The position numbers were made by a program, and so were the translations under genes. This document shows positions 22,394 through 34,220 of a stretch of 64,000 nt of DNA, in pieces. Under the pieces are notes generated by a model. It made no database searches and was not told the DNA's origin. It was given only the letters and a program-made list of their open reading frames with translations. Within the stretch, counting starts at the first letter, position 1. Each line of letters opens with the position of its first letter. Where the stretch lies: positions 63,621,854 through 63,685,853 of the forward strand of contig NC_134096.1 in assembly GCF_000715075.1 (NCBI RefSeq), read 5' to 3'. Source of the DNA: Nicotiana tabacum. Taxonomy: Eukaryota > Streptophyta > Magnoliopsida > Solanales > Solanaceae.

Positions 22394-23591
22394 CAACATA
22401 TAAGCTAATCAAACTGGTTTATGTACCTTTTGGCTTATCAGCACGTTTGGTAAATACCAAAGTGCTTGTAAGCCAATATCAATCAAAAGTTATAAGTTGG
22501 TCATCCCTAATCTATAACTTTTAACCTATAAGCACTTTTAGCTTGACCATAAATTTTATTATTTTATCCTTTGTTTTTTCCTAACTCCAAAGTATCTTTC
22601 CCAAAATAAAACTCCTAATTTTTCTCCATTTCATATTCGTTGTGCTCCTTTTTCTTACAAAGATACTTTTAAATTTATAGTTTTTTGTAAAAATTTAAGA
22701 TTATATCAATACTTTATAACAAACACATCAATTATTTGTTACGTATTATTTTCAATATTCTATCCAAAGATGTAACTAATTATTTACACAAACAGTTTTA
22801 GCATATTATGCTTAACAACTATTTACAATCATCTAATCCAAACAAGTTTTTAAATTTCAAATTTCTTTTAAAGTCGAAATTATGGTTAGAAGGTGCAAGT
22901 AAAATGAAGTTTTCCTCAATTATAATTACTTTTCACTTATTTTTCTTTAAAAACCGCCTAACAAAGCACAACATCCTTCATACACCTTAGTCCAACTTCA
23001 CCTTTATATAACTACTTTTCTTACTTCAACTTCAAATGTTGCCCGAGCAGTAAGTTAAAATTAGTAAACAACTTTGTCCAAAAACTTATTCAAAAAGAAC
23101 ATTTCCAATTGTCCATATGGATCCAATCAAGAAAAGTCTGGGCTTTGTAAAAGAAAAAGTAACGTGTGGGACCAGTTGGCCCATCTGACCATAGCCCAAA
23201 TAGATAGGAAAAAGAGGAAATATCCTTAGCGTGTATAATTCTTCAATACATGAACCCTTTCATGCGAAGGAACCTTACACGCTTTGTGATACAAACAAAC
23301 TGTTAAAACTGGCTAACTATTTGACTTCCTAAAAGATCTTCCTTGCCGTCTCCGCACCGTACCCTTTCAGAAACTGTCAAAAAATCCAGTCTTTTTCGTC
23401 CCCCATATGAATCTTGAATTTTACTCTGATTGAATTGTTACAATTAAGCCCAAAAAAAATCCAATCTTTTAGTTCGTTCAAACCCATGATTCTTTTACTG
23501 AATTATACCAGATGGGTTGATTTATATTGAGCAATTTTCTGTTGGTGTAAGTTAAAGATTGGATTTTTATCAGATTCTTGGTTCAATTCAA
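22394..23591. other. Upstream region of the host gene
   Basis: No gene. 22394-22560 holds an internally repetitive stretch (ACTTTTAACCTATAAGCACTT, GTATAAGCTAAT-like words) that looks like a small DNA-transposon relic. 23100-23591 is the likely promoter and 5' leader of the gene at 23592; I cannot place the transcription start. Confidence 0.45.
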
Positions 23592-24260
23592 ATGGTCTGT
23601 TTACTGCCACTTGACCAAGAAAAAACCATGGCCAAATCACAGAATTCAACTGACCCTTGTATGAAATTGGGGAAAATCAATCAAATGCAAAAGAAAAAGA
23701 ACATGCCCAATTCCAAGAATCAATTAAGCATTCCTGCTTGTGAAAAATCTCGTTCTGCTTTGATTGATGTAATGATTCTGATTGCTGTGATTGGTGCTTG
23801 TGGGGTTTTGCTGTATCCTTCTGTTAATCTTTTGGTGAATAAAATACCTGAAATTCTCAGAACAATCAGTTCTGAGGTGAAAGAGGAAATTTATGAAGCT
23901 CCAGTAGTATACATCTGTTTAGGACTTAGTATTTTATTTGCTGGAATAGCTCTTTTGGCGGTTACAGCATGTACAGGCAGGAGATGTGGGAAACCAGGTT
24001 GTCGTGGGCTTAAGAAAGCTGCTGAATTTGATATACAATTAGAGACAGAAGATTGTGTTAAGAATTCAGCAAAAGATGGAGTCAATAAGAAGGGATTATT
24101 CGAGTTACCTCGCGATCATCATAGAGAACTGGAAGCTGAGCTTAAAAGGATGGCACCTCCTAATGGAAGAGCTGTTCTTATATTTCGAGGTAGATGCGGA
24201 TGCTCTGTAGGTACAATGGAAGTGCCTGGACCGAAAAAGACTCGAAAGGTTAAGAAATAA
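23592..24260 (+). CDS. Two-helix membrane protein, ribosomal L34e-like / At5g19025-like family
   Basis: The only intact host-type gene here: 222 codons, no introns. A second in-frame ATG at 23628 (MAKSQNSTDP) would give 210 residues and may be the true start. After a basic, Asn/Lys-rich N-terminus come two hydrophobic segments (ALIDVMILIAVIGACGVLLY and VVYICLGLSILFAGIALLAV), then a Cys-rich motif CTGRRCGKPGCRGLKKAAEF and a basic C-terminus ending KKTRKVKK. The CxxxxCxxxxC segment plus the AEFDIQLETE run is what I recognise from the plant family annotated as ribosomal protein L34e superfamily. The true role is not established and the membrane helices argue against a ribosomal subunit. Topology and metal binding are inferred. 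Confidence 0.8.
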   Translation: MVCLLPLDQEKTMAKSQNSTDPCMKLGKINQMQKKKNMPNSKNQLSIPACEKSRSALIDVMILIAVIGACGVLLYPSVNLLVNKIPEILRTISSEVKEEIYEAPVVYICLGLSILFAGIALLAVTACTGRRCGKPGCRGLKKAAEFDIQLETEDCVKNSAKDGVNKKGLFELPRDHHRELEAELKRMAPPNGRAVLIFRGRCGCSVGTMEVPGPKKTRKVKK

Positions 24261-24360
24261 GAGTAATGTTTATCAGTAAAACATATTTTATACTGAAGTA
24301 GGCCTAAGTCCTAATTATCGGATGATAAGAAGATACAATTTCCTTCAATAAGTTTATTGA

Positions 24361-24366
24361 AATAAA
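24361..24366 (+). terminator. Possible polyadenylation signal of the host gene
   Basis: AATAAA lies 100 bp after the stop codon in AT-rich sequence, a suitable place for 3'-end processing. Only position and motif support it. Confidence 0.4.
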
Positions 24367-25427
24367 ATCTAATGGATTATATAGAAAAGTCATTTGTAGT
24401 GTTTATATTAAAATCATTTCTCTTACTAGCTTTTTCATTTTAATTATGTTAGTAGTACTTAAGTGGTATTTGCTTTATGCTTGGCATTAGATTAACTGTA
24501 CTTTTATGTCTTCATGGGTACAAACAGTGTCAATCTTTTCCCAAGTTACCACTGTTGCTCATTATTTGAAATTTTAGTTGCTAGACCTTCACATTGAGTT
24601 TAGTAGTATTAAGAGTTACAGTCAAGGCTAGGAAAAAGAGAGACTTAAATTGCAGCAAATAGACTTTAAGGTTATATTTCTTTCTTAAGATGTTTCAGTA
24701 CATTCTTACAGTATCCTTGATATACGATGCTCACAAAATACTCTTGAACTTTGAAGTGTGTCTAGATCCCTCTAGTGCTACAAGTACTTTATGAAACAAC
24801 CTTGGCTACATATGTTATTGCAAATTCTTTTCTCAGAATTGCTCAGTTCATGAAACGGAGGTTTAACTCATATTTTTCAATGATTTTATATGAAAAGAAT
24901 GCTTTTAACTGCGCAGCGCTGTCTTTTGAATCTGTAAGTCGCTTCAGCCTGTCGTCATGGTGACAGCATTTTCTACTGAATTGATGTCTGGACTTTTGAT
25001 TGTACCTTTATTAACAACAACTTCCTGAGATAGTTCAATTCGTGTCCGAATATTATGGATGGCCTTTGTGCTCTCTGTTTCATTCTTTAGCAGTGTTTCA
25101 GATTTTGAGAAAGGGGAGCAAGTTCGGAACTTTATTTATATATATAGGAAAAATAATTTCTTTCCGAGTGTTATAGCAAATCCCGTAATAGAGTTGATAT
25201 GAGGTTTCTATTGAGATTGGAATGTCTTAAGGTGGTATTTCTGAATTCAGCACTTCTTTTGCTAAAGAATTCACTTCTTTATCACTGAATTGGACCACTC
25301 TGAAGCACATTACTCTTGGAGATGCCTGTACATCTATTTAATTTAATCTTTGTTGTTGCTTAATTTGCTAGTTTTCTTGAAAAGTGTCAAAATGGATAGT
25401 TGCATATATTCAATATAGAGTGAAAAG
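24367..25427. other. Intergenic DNA downstream of the host gene
   Basis: No gene or clear repeat seen. Composition resembles the flanks of the host gene more than the transposon blocks. Confidence 0.5.
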
Positions 25428-25640
25428 GCCTCCCAAGATGTGGCTTAGTGTCGATGAAGTGAGATGTGAACAAAGACGAGGGTTCAAATCTCAACAGAGG
25501 CAAAAAAGTTAGGTGATGTTTTCAATCTGCCTAATCTTTGGTGGACGAAGTTACTCAGTCGTATGTTCTGATGGGAGGTAATAGGTACCCAATACAATAG
25601 TCTAGATGCATGCAAGCTGACTGGACTCCGTTGTTTTAAA
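25428..25640 (+). mobile_element. tRNA-derived SINE (solanaceous type)
   Basis: An A-box-like GTGGCTTAGTG and a B box GGGTTCAAATCTC are followed by a body with TGGTGGACGAAGTTACTC, GGGAGGTAATAGGTACCC and TGCAAGCTGACTGGACTCCG. This body is recognisable as a widespread solanaceous SINE. The 3' end merges into host DNA after TTTTAAAG. I could not define a target duplication. Confidence 0.65.
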
Positions 25641-25929
25641 GAAAAATTGCTATATAGTCTCGTGTCTGTCCCTCATGGTTTTTGAGGATGATTCTGTGTT
25701 GCACTTAGACTTGATCAATAAGCTTAACTGCAACTCTATTTAGGAGATGGTTTTGATATTCCAGGTTGCAGAAGCTATAGTGTAAACTTGAGTACCGTGG
25801 ACAGAGCAAGGGGAGTGCAGTCCCCCTGGTAATTAGCTATACGCCCTTATTCGAGTAGGTGAGTTAATTTGTCGAAGCTATTTCTTTCCAAGTAGAATGA
25901 GGCTCCCGTTGATTGTTTTAATTGCTTAA

Positions 25930-26008
25930 GACCTCCATCAAAACCCCAAGAAGAAAGTCGCAACTACCACTTTACCCTCCCCAGACCCCATTTGTGGGAT
26001 TTTACTTG

Positions 26009-26043
<35 letters not shown>
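25930..26043 (+). mobile_element. 3' part of an Au/TS-like SINE with a TTG tail
   Basis: TACCCTCCCCAGACCCCATT and TTGTGGGATTTTACTTG, then about eleven TTG units (26009-26043), give the typical end of the Au/TS group of SINEs. A tRNA-like head was not located, so it may be 5' truncated. Confidence 0.65.
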
Positions 26044-26870
26044 GTTTCAGAACCATATGTTTTATGTTCGTCTTTCCTATTAATTAGGACGAAGAAGGTG
26101 AATAGTCTTCTGATACAGTAGATTTACTAGTCTTTTGAGAAATTTTAAGCGCATGTTAAGTCGTTCTTTTATATTTTGAAAAACTGCATAACTATAGACC
26201 TAGCCGAGTACTATCGCTCTCATTTCCACACTCTTCTTCTCCTCCTCTTCTTGTCTCACCATCTAAATCCAGCTAACCTTCACAAAGAATACCACGGAAA
26301 TTACTGTAAAAACATAATGCGATTGAAAATACTTGTGAACAATTTTAAAAAATAGGTACAATGAAGATAGTACTAAGTTATGATTGCCTGTCAAAACTTG
26401 TGAATAATTGGACAATACATGCAAGATTTGTCCATCCTACAAAATTTATGAACAATTGAACAAGCGTAAATTTTCATTCTTCCGATTATGCAGCGCCAAA
26501 GCTATATTTGCAAAACTTTTTTAAACGGAGACAAAACATAAACACGATCTCAATGTATCCTATTTCTTCAAATATCCCAGAATACATAGAGACAAACTGT
26601 GGACTTTAAGGCCATTTATTTTGCAAGTCGTAGAACTCTTGGACTAAAATTAAGGGAAATTACATTGCATATCTTGATAGAGAATCTTATACGTGTAACA
26701 ACCACTATTAATAAGGGGATAATATCCCTTAAATGTAGCCTTAATTATTGAAACGTGTACTCAGTGAATTTTGAGATTCACATATCTCCTAATTAAACCA
26801 TATTCCTATTTTCCATAGAACTTCCTGTGATATTGTATACTCTATACTTTCAAATCTTCCCATATATTAT
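26044..26870. other. AT-rich intergenic DNA
   Basis: No gene seen on either strand and no clear repeat. Confidence 0.5.
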
Positions 26871-27512
26871 GAACATACCACAATATTCTAATTTGGAATA
26901 CAATTCAAATCGAATATATCACAATATTCTAATGACAAATATAATATCTAAACCAAGCATATCACAGTATTCTAATTTAGAATATATTATTCAAACTAAA
27001 TATACCATAATATTTTAATTTGTAATATATTTTTCAAATACTATAATATTCTAATTTGGAATACAACATTCAAACTAAATATATCATAATATTCTAATTT
27101 GGAATACAGTATTCAAACCGAACATACTATAATATTCTAATTTGGAATACAATATTCAAACAATATTTTCATTTGGAATACAATATTCAAATAATATTTT
27201 CATTTGGAATACAATATTAAACCAAATATTTTATAATTTTTTAATTTGAAAAATCTGGTTTGAATACTGTATTCCAAATTAGAATAGTGTGGTATATTTG
27301 ATTTGAATACGATATTCAAAATTAGAATATTATCGTATGTTTAATTTGAATATTGTATTCCAAATTAGAATATTGTGTTATGTTCGATTTGAATAATGTA
27401 TTCCAAATTAGAATAATATAGTTGCTTGATTTGAATATTGTATTTTTCATTAGGATATTGTGATGTATTGGTTTGAATAGCATATTCTAATATTTTATTT
27501 TACTTTAGATAT
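26871..27512. repeat. Large palindrome built of ~43-bp tandem units
   Basis: The left arm (about 26873-27240) has around nine units of the form AATATTCTAATTTGGAATACA plus ATATTCAAAC(T/C)(A/G)AA(T/C)ATA. The right arm (about 27250-27512) has about six units of the reverse complement (TGTATTCCAAATTAGAATA with TTTGAATATT). The turn is near 27245. Units differ from each other by about 10-25 per cent by eye, so both arms have aged. A transcript through it would fold into a long hairpin. Confidence 0.88.
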
Positions 27513-28731
27513 TATATCCCTAATTAGAACATTTTCATCTTATTTTATTTTTCTTTTGATGGAGTATTTTAAAGGATTTATTAAGTTGGAGTGAGAGATA
27601 ATTTAGTTCCTTAAAAGATGGGATTTATTTAATGGCATATAATGATATTAAAAGTTTAAAAGTAATAAACTTTTATAAAGTAGGTATACAAGGTAAAATA
27701 AATATTTTAAAGGTATATGGAATTAACTATCATTTTCCGTGAGCATACCGTGTAGATTACTCTAAAATTAATCCTATAAAGTTCATAGAATTTTTTTTTA
27801 AAAAAAGATTATATAATTAAGACATTTACAAGGTCTATTAAATTTCAAGATACAAATTAGCCAACACGGTATAATAGGTCAAGACTAACTACACATTAAA
27901 ATCAAGGTTGAATTTACTATAATTTGATGTTTACACTAAAATATAAGCAATTTAACTTTTGCAGATAAAAATTAAAGAAAGAACACACATCTATATTATA
28001 TTAAAAGCACGAAGGCACTTAGCAAAATGTCGTTCATCTTTTTTACTCTTTAAAAATATATATCACACGAGACAAAATAATCATTTGATTATTTTTCTAA
28101 TATTAAGGAAGAATCATTTAATTATTTTTCTAATATTTAGGACTTCAAAATCAACTAAATATGTATGTACTATGGAATCCATCATATTGTTTTGTAAACA
28201 AAAACTAACACCCAAAAAAAGGCAGAATGACCTAAATGGCACCTATACTTATGCCACTTTGTCATGTCGGTCCCCAAATTTAACAATTTGCCAATTGAAC
28301 ACTTACACTCCTTCAATCCGTGTATAATAAACGCTTATAACAGGAGACTGCCAATGCGTGTAATACAATCTCCTCCACGTTGGCTGCCACGTCTAAAAAA
28401 TAATAATGTGTAGATGTCATGTCACATGGTAGATTAAAAATATTTAAAATCAAAAATAAAAAAATAAAAAAATAAAAAAATCCAAACAATAATCCCCTCC
28501 CTCATTGATTTCTCTCTCTCCCCTCACGTTCTTCCTCCTGCCCATCTCGCTTCTCTCTCTTCATGTTATTCCTCCTCCCCCCTTCCAATTCTTCCCTTTT
28601 TTATATTATCGAAATAAAATTAAAATGAATAAAGAAAAGAAATCGAGTAGAATTAATTTTTTTTTCAGATCGAAAAGTGGGAGAAGAAGTTCGGTGGTCC
28701 ATTTTGTCTAGCTCGAAAATGGGGGAATAAT

Positions 28732-28732
<1 letters not shown>

Positions 28733-28784
<52 letters not shown>

Positions 28785-28785
28785 T
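28733..28785. repeat. (TTA)n microsatellite
   Basis: Seventeen or so uninterrupted ATT/TTA units inside the foldback element. Confidence 0.95.
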
Positions 28786-29156
28786 TTACTGATTTAGGAA
28801 AATAGTCTTGTCTTGTTTGATTTTTGAAATTGGGAGTTAAATTTTCTCAAAACGCTCTAATCTTTTTACAATATTAATTGGTAAAAGATTTATAATTTGT
28901 GCTTCAAAATCCTTTATGGGTTAATTTTGAGGTGTGGTGATTTTTGAAAATTTTACGGTTGACCCTTTTTTTTGGTTTGTTGGTATTTTTGATAATTTGA
29001 TGGGTTTTTCTTCTACAAAAATGGCATATAATTAAATTTTAAAAGAGAACTGAATTATTGGCCAGAGGATTCTAAATTCATGATAAAGTTTCAGATTCGA
29101 GGGAAGAAACAAACAAAGAAAATAGGAGAGGGGAGAAAGAATTGGATAGAAAATAG

Positions 29157-29157
29157 T

Positions 29158-29188
<31 letters not shown>
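29157..29188. repeat. (GA)n microsatellite
   Basis: An uninterrupted GA run with GAGAGAGA islands on its right side. It generates spurious Arg-Glu-rich frames. Confidence 0.9.
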
Positions 29189-29192
<4 letters not shown>

Positions 29193-30299
29193 AGAATTGG
29201 ACAGAAAATGTTGGAGAGAGAGAGAAAAGCAAAGAAGAAAAGCTCATTTTTGTTCAACAATGGAGGATGAACAATCGGGAAGAAGATGACAGCCAAAAAA
29301 TGGTTGTTGTTACTTTTTTAATAGGCCTCACGCTCCTTCAACGAGTGTAGTACACGCACTTCAGTAAAAAATACCACATAGGATGAGCGGGGTTTAAAAT
29401 ACTCGATTTTTAAGGGTAGAGGCATTTGGTTGGCAAACTTGTAAGTACGAACACCGGCATGACAAAATTGGACAAGTATAGGGGCATCCCAAGCTATTCT
29501 GCCCCAAAAACATTAAAGTAGGAAAGTTTCGTTCACTTAGAACTCTTTTTAGATTTAGGAGTATTAATTATTTATAATTTTAGTAAAATAAAGTTAGTTG
29601 AAAGAGAATAAATTTAAAACTACAAATAAAGTCTGGTGCGCATAGCCCTTTTAGGTTTAGGAATTCTTATTTTATTGTGATAGAATTATAAAATAGTACT
29701 CTTTTAGCGTGAATATTTCAAAGGATACTCACAATCCACCTTACAACAAGTAACTTTAAAAATAATTAAAGGCTAAAAGCTTCCCCTTTTCAACTTAAAC
29801 TATAGACGTATAATTGAAATTTATTAATAAAAATTAGGTTCTAATTTTTAGTCTGAAAATATTGAAGTTTAGTATACATCGTAACAAACCTATATTTTTA
29901 CCTGCCACTAAGTTTACAAAATATCTTTTTAACAAATACCTACAAATAATTATGAACCAAAATAATATCTATAAATAAGAATACAAATGACAGGACTACA
30001 TTTTAATTTATAATTCAATTATAGTGAATAAAATAAGGTACTTTAATTTTTTAAGATTAAATTGTAATATCTATAAATAAGTAATAAATTGTAGCTATTA
30101 GATAAAAGGAACAAAAATAAGATATTAAAATATATCATCGGAATTTCCAGTAATAAAGTGTAGCTATTTCTTTATAAGAAAGTTTAGGTGATTATAAGTT
30201 TTGTTCTATTAGGTATATTGACCTTTTAGCACAAATAATGTTATTTAGGTTTGTAATTTTGATATTAAAATATTAATATATTTTGCTATTTTAGATAAA

Positions 30300-30560
30300 C
30301 ATCATTACATGAAATATACGGGCTTGGTGAGTCTAGAGTCCAACAACCAGTGACAAAGCTACCTTGTAGGAATGACACCCCTTCACGAGAAAAATACATT
30401 GTGTAGTTAGGTAAAAAAATAAATTATATGTAAATATACTATGTATTGACTCCCCTTAATTTTCTGGTATGTGTACCTTTATATATTTTGACACCCCTTA
30501 ACGAAAATTCTGACTCCGCCACTGCCAACAACTGGATCTGTTACGAGTCATCTCCTAATA
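30300..30560. other. Transposon-derived fragment inside the Helitron
   Basis: GACACCCCTTCACGAGAAAAA and GACACCCCTTAACGAAAATTCTGACTCCGCCACTG are two related words about 130 bp apart. The second is common in solanaceous transposon debris. No gene. The rest of 29513-31750 is AT-rich and unassigned. Confidence 0.4.
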
Positions 30561-32694
30561 TGATTTTTTTTGTCGATACATTTATTATTTTCTTTCAAAT
30601 AATACTTTATATTATTATTATATATCTATCGATCTTATTATATTATAATTATAAAAGCAGGAAACTCCAATGCAAAATATTGATGTATCCTTTTACCTTT
30701 AAAATTAATTTTATATCAAATAAAATCATGATTTAATTATATTTATAATATTTAAGACTTTTAAATTTAACTAATATAATGTTCAAAATGTAATTGTTGT
30801 ATTCTACTTTTACAATAGTAATTTTGTTCTTTTTTAATCTAATGAAAACAATTCATATAGAAAAACTTGTATTTTGCTTGCGAGAAAGAAAAAAATCATC
30901 GTATGCCAGTTATCTGACCATATTTGTATTTTCAAGAATGAACTTTTAAAAAAAAATTAAAAATAACTTTTCAAAAAAAAAAGTTTACATCTTCAAAGGC
31001 TATGTGTTCTTGCTCTTAATATTTATGAAATTCTTTTTAAAAAATTACTCATCGAGATAGGTACAATATGCCATCTTCTCTATTTGAAAATTTCTAATTA
31101 ATTTAATTTGTATTATTTGATATTTTTTTGAAGAATTAATTTGTATTATTTGATATTTTTTTGAAGAATCATAATAAAAGTATTTTTTAAATTTGTATTA
31201 TTTGATAATTCTTCGAAGAATAATGATAAAAATATTTTTTTGTGTGTTACTTATTAGGTCATAGAAATAACAATAATTTCTATTGTAACTGCTACAATAT
31301 TTAATCTTTGAAGACAAAAATTGAATAAATTGATTTTCATGTCATTTTCGGTACATAAATTCTTCAGCCCATGACAAGATTATGTAAATCATTCTTAATT
31401 TTTATTGTAATTTTCTCTTAGTTGGCTAAATGAAAGCGGTCATCTTCGAAGTAATATTGCCTTATTAATGTGGCTTTCGTTCAATGGGAAATTATGTTAA
31501 TTTGACTATGTGAATAGATATAGAATTTGTCCTTTAGTAGTTATATCAAACACTACTTCTATTATAAAATTTACTTAAAAAATATAAATGTACATTTAAA
31601 TTAAATAATATATATATATATATATACATACACACACTACCATTATGATCTTTAACACAACATGAAGCTCTAGAAATACTTTAGAAATGACACCCGCCGA
31701 TTGCATGTCAAATATTTATTACATGAGATTTTTAGATTTTATATTTATTGATTTAAGGTACATGCGCAAAGCGCGTACCCTAAAACTAGTTATGATAAAT
31801 GTGTGTATGAAAAACATATACTTGCATTCGTCGATTTAGTCTAAAAAACGAATTTGACAAAAAATCTCTAATGCGAAATATAATTTCTACAAGTGAATAG
31901 TGATAACTTGATAAAAATAATAATCTAATAAATTAAGACAAAATACATTTGTGATGACCCAAAATGTCATCTTTAAATTTAATAATTAATTATGTGTTCT
32001 AAAACCTCAAAAAGCACTATTTATCATTTTTCGACTTGCGTGCACAGTCCGTATAATTTTCCGGAAAATTTTTGTGTGATAAATGGATTAAAATGTGAAA
32101 TAGAGCTTTAAAACTCAATTGAGTTGACTTTGGTCAATATTTTGAGCAAACGAACTCGGATCAGTGTTCTGACAGTTCCGGTAGGTCCGTATCATGATTT
32201 GAGACATGAGCGTATGCCCAGAATCGAATTCTGATGTCCCTAACCCGAGATATGGAATTTTGATTAAAAAAATTAAAAGTTTGAAAGCTTAATGATTTTT
32301 AAGTATTTACTGATGTTGGATTTATTGACACCGGGTCCGTATGTTGGTTCCGGAGTTCGATTAGGTCCACTATAAAATTTATGACTTGTCTGTCGAATTT
32401 GGTGAGAAGGGGAGTTGATTTGACGTGATTCGGACGTCCTGTTGTGAAAATATAAGTTTTAAAGTTTTCTTGAAAATTTCATTCGATTTGGGGTTCAATT
32501 CATAGTTCTAGGTGTTATTTTAGCGATTTGATCGCGTGAGCAAGTTCGTATGATGTTTTAGGACTTGTGTGCTTGTTTGGTTTGGAGCCCCAAGGGCTCG
32601 GGTGAGCTTCGGATAGGCTACAGGATGATTTTGAACTTAGAAAATCTGGTTTTTGATATTCCTGCAATCGCAAAGAGGAAATTGTGAGCCATGA

Positions 32695-33025
32695 GTTTTA
32701 CCCTTCGCGTTCACGAATATAGGCACGCGAACGCGGAAGGTTATCTTCCAGTGCACTGCGAACGCGAGGACCAAGCTGCGATCGCGTAGAAGGAATGAGG
32801 CAGAAGCTGAAGCACTGAATTTGTGTTACGCAATCGCATAAGCCTGTACGCGATTGCGTAAGGTTGAGAAAATGTTCTCTGCGATCGCATGGCCATTTAC
32901 GCGATCGCGTAGAGTTAATAAAATGGGCAGCCAAAATGTGCTTCGCGATCGCGAAGAGTAAAATGGACATGGCAGAAGTTGTTCTACGCGATCGCCAACG
33001 AATTTCCGCGATCGCGATGAATAAA
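32695..33025. repeat. GCGATCGC palindrome cluster inside the outer LTR
   Basis: A C+G-rich island in an AT-rich LTR. It contains two perfect 14-bp palindromes, TACGCGATCGCGTA (32898-32911) and TTCGCGATCGCGAA (32942-32955). A 12-bp inverted repeat TTACGCAATCGC/GCGATTGCGTAA (32826-32837, 32850-32861) and several GCGATCGC variants are also present. No protein frame is convincing. Confidence 0.9.
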
Positions 33026-34013
33026 AATCTGAAAAAAACAGAACTTAAGTTCTCGAAATGGGATTTCGACCCATTTTCAATCATTTCTAATTTTTGAGCT
33101 CGGGTAAGGCGATTCTTGGGCGATTTTCACGGAAAAATATTGGGGTAAGTGTTTCTTATCCTATATTATTTATATTTCATGATTCCATACTCATTTATAT
33201 CATGAATAGGTGAAAATTTGTGAGAAAATCATATTTTTATAGAATCTTCCAAAAATGAAAATTTAAGATTTGAAGGTCCATTTGACATCAGAATTTAATA
33301 ATTTTTATATGGTTGGACTCGTCTCGGAATGGGTGTTCGGATTTCGTAAGTTTTTCCGAAATTTGAGACGTGGACCCCACTGTCAATTTTAAAAGTGAAT
33401 TTCGGATTTTATCCGGAAAATTAGTAAATTCATATGAAATTAATTCCTATGATTCGTATTGAGTATATCGAATTATTTGTGAATAGATTTGACGCTTTTG
33501 GAAACAAATTCAAAAGGAAAGGTTGTGGTCGAGTAATTGATTGAAATTGCAAAGCGAGGTAAGTGTCGTGGTTAACATTGACTTGAGGGAATAGAACCCT
33601 TAAATTATTTTTTATGTGAAATGCATATGAACGACATATAGGCAAGGTGACGAGTGTCTATACGTCGTCAAATTAATTGTTTGCATAATTATTTAAAAAT
33701 CATAAATTGTTGTAAGACACGAATTAATTGTTATAATAATTGTTTCTCTCATATTCTTTGTCAAATATTAATTCTGAAATTTCTGTAATAATTGTTACAT
33801 GCTATTTGATTTATGTGTCATAATTGTTACTTGATATTTAGCATATTAAATATTAAACTGCCTATTTTCTCCACGATTTTCACAATTAATTGCTAATTGC
33901 CATTGTTTATTCATAAATAAATTATAATTATTGTGTGCCTTGATGCTTAATAGTTTCTCATTGGACGTGGTATTTATTGGAGTAATATTTATTACATTTA
34001 TGAGTTGTTGAAA

Positions 34014-34054
34014 TATATTGGGGGAACGGGTTGCACGCCGCAACGAAAATGAAA

Positions 34055-34093
<39 letters not shown>

Positions 34094-34220
34094 GGGATCG
34101 GATTGCACGCCGCAACAGACTTATTTAAAAGTGTATATTGGGGGATCAGATTGCACGTCGCAACAAACTTATTTAAAAGGTTATATTGGAGGATTGGGTT
34201 GCACTCCGCAATGGAAACAA
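34014..34220 (+). repeat. ~48-bp tandem repeat in the outer LTR
   Basis: Four copies of ATTGGGGGATCGGATTGCACGCCGCAAC followed by TTATTTAAAAG; the first copy is interrupted by a (TA)n run at about 34057-34090. Confidence 0.88.

Larger units (their letters stand above)
28221..29503. mobile_element. Mutator-like foldback element nested in the Helitron
   Basis: Long terminal inverted repeats start GGCAGAAT (28221) and end ATTCTGCC (29503). They match imperfectly for ~90 bp, including CCTATACTT, TTTGTCATG(T/C)CGGT and TTTGCCAA. Flanks CCAAAAAAA (28212-28220) and CCAAAAACA (29504-29512) are an 8/9 match, as for a 9-bp Mutator-type target duplication. The interior has a TTA repeat and a GA repeat and no transposase. 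Confidence 0.75.
27990..31789 (+). mobile_element. Non-autonomous Helitron
   Basis: It starts TCTATATTATATTAAAAGCACGAAGG at 27990 after a host A and ends CTAG at 31786-31789 before a host T, the A|TC...CTRR|T rule of Helitrons. A short hairpin (GTAC..GCGC AAA GCGC GTAC, about 31758-31778) lies 8 bp before the end. Length is 3800 bp. No Rep/helicase gene is present. Its interior holds the foldback element at 28221-29503, simple repeats and AT-rich DNA without genes. 5'-end identity rests on the characteristic first ~25 bases. Confidence 0.78.

Noticed and set aside
29032..29350. Overlapping Arg-Glu and Ser-Leu-rich frames on both strands
   Set aside because: Produced by the GA microsatellite and its flanks inside a foldback element.
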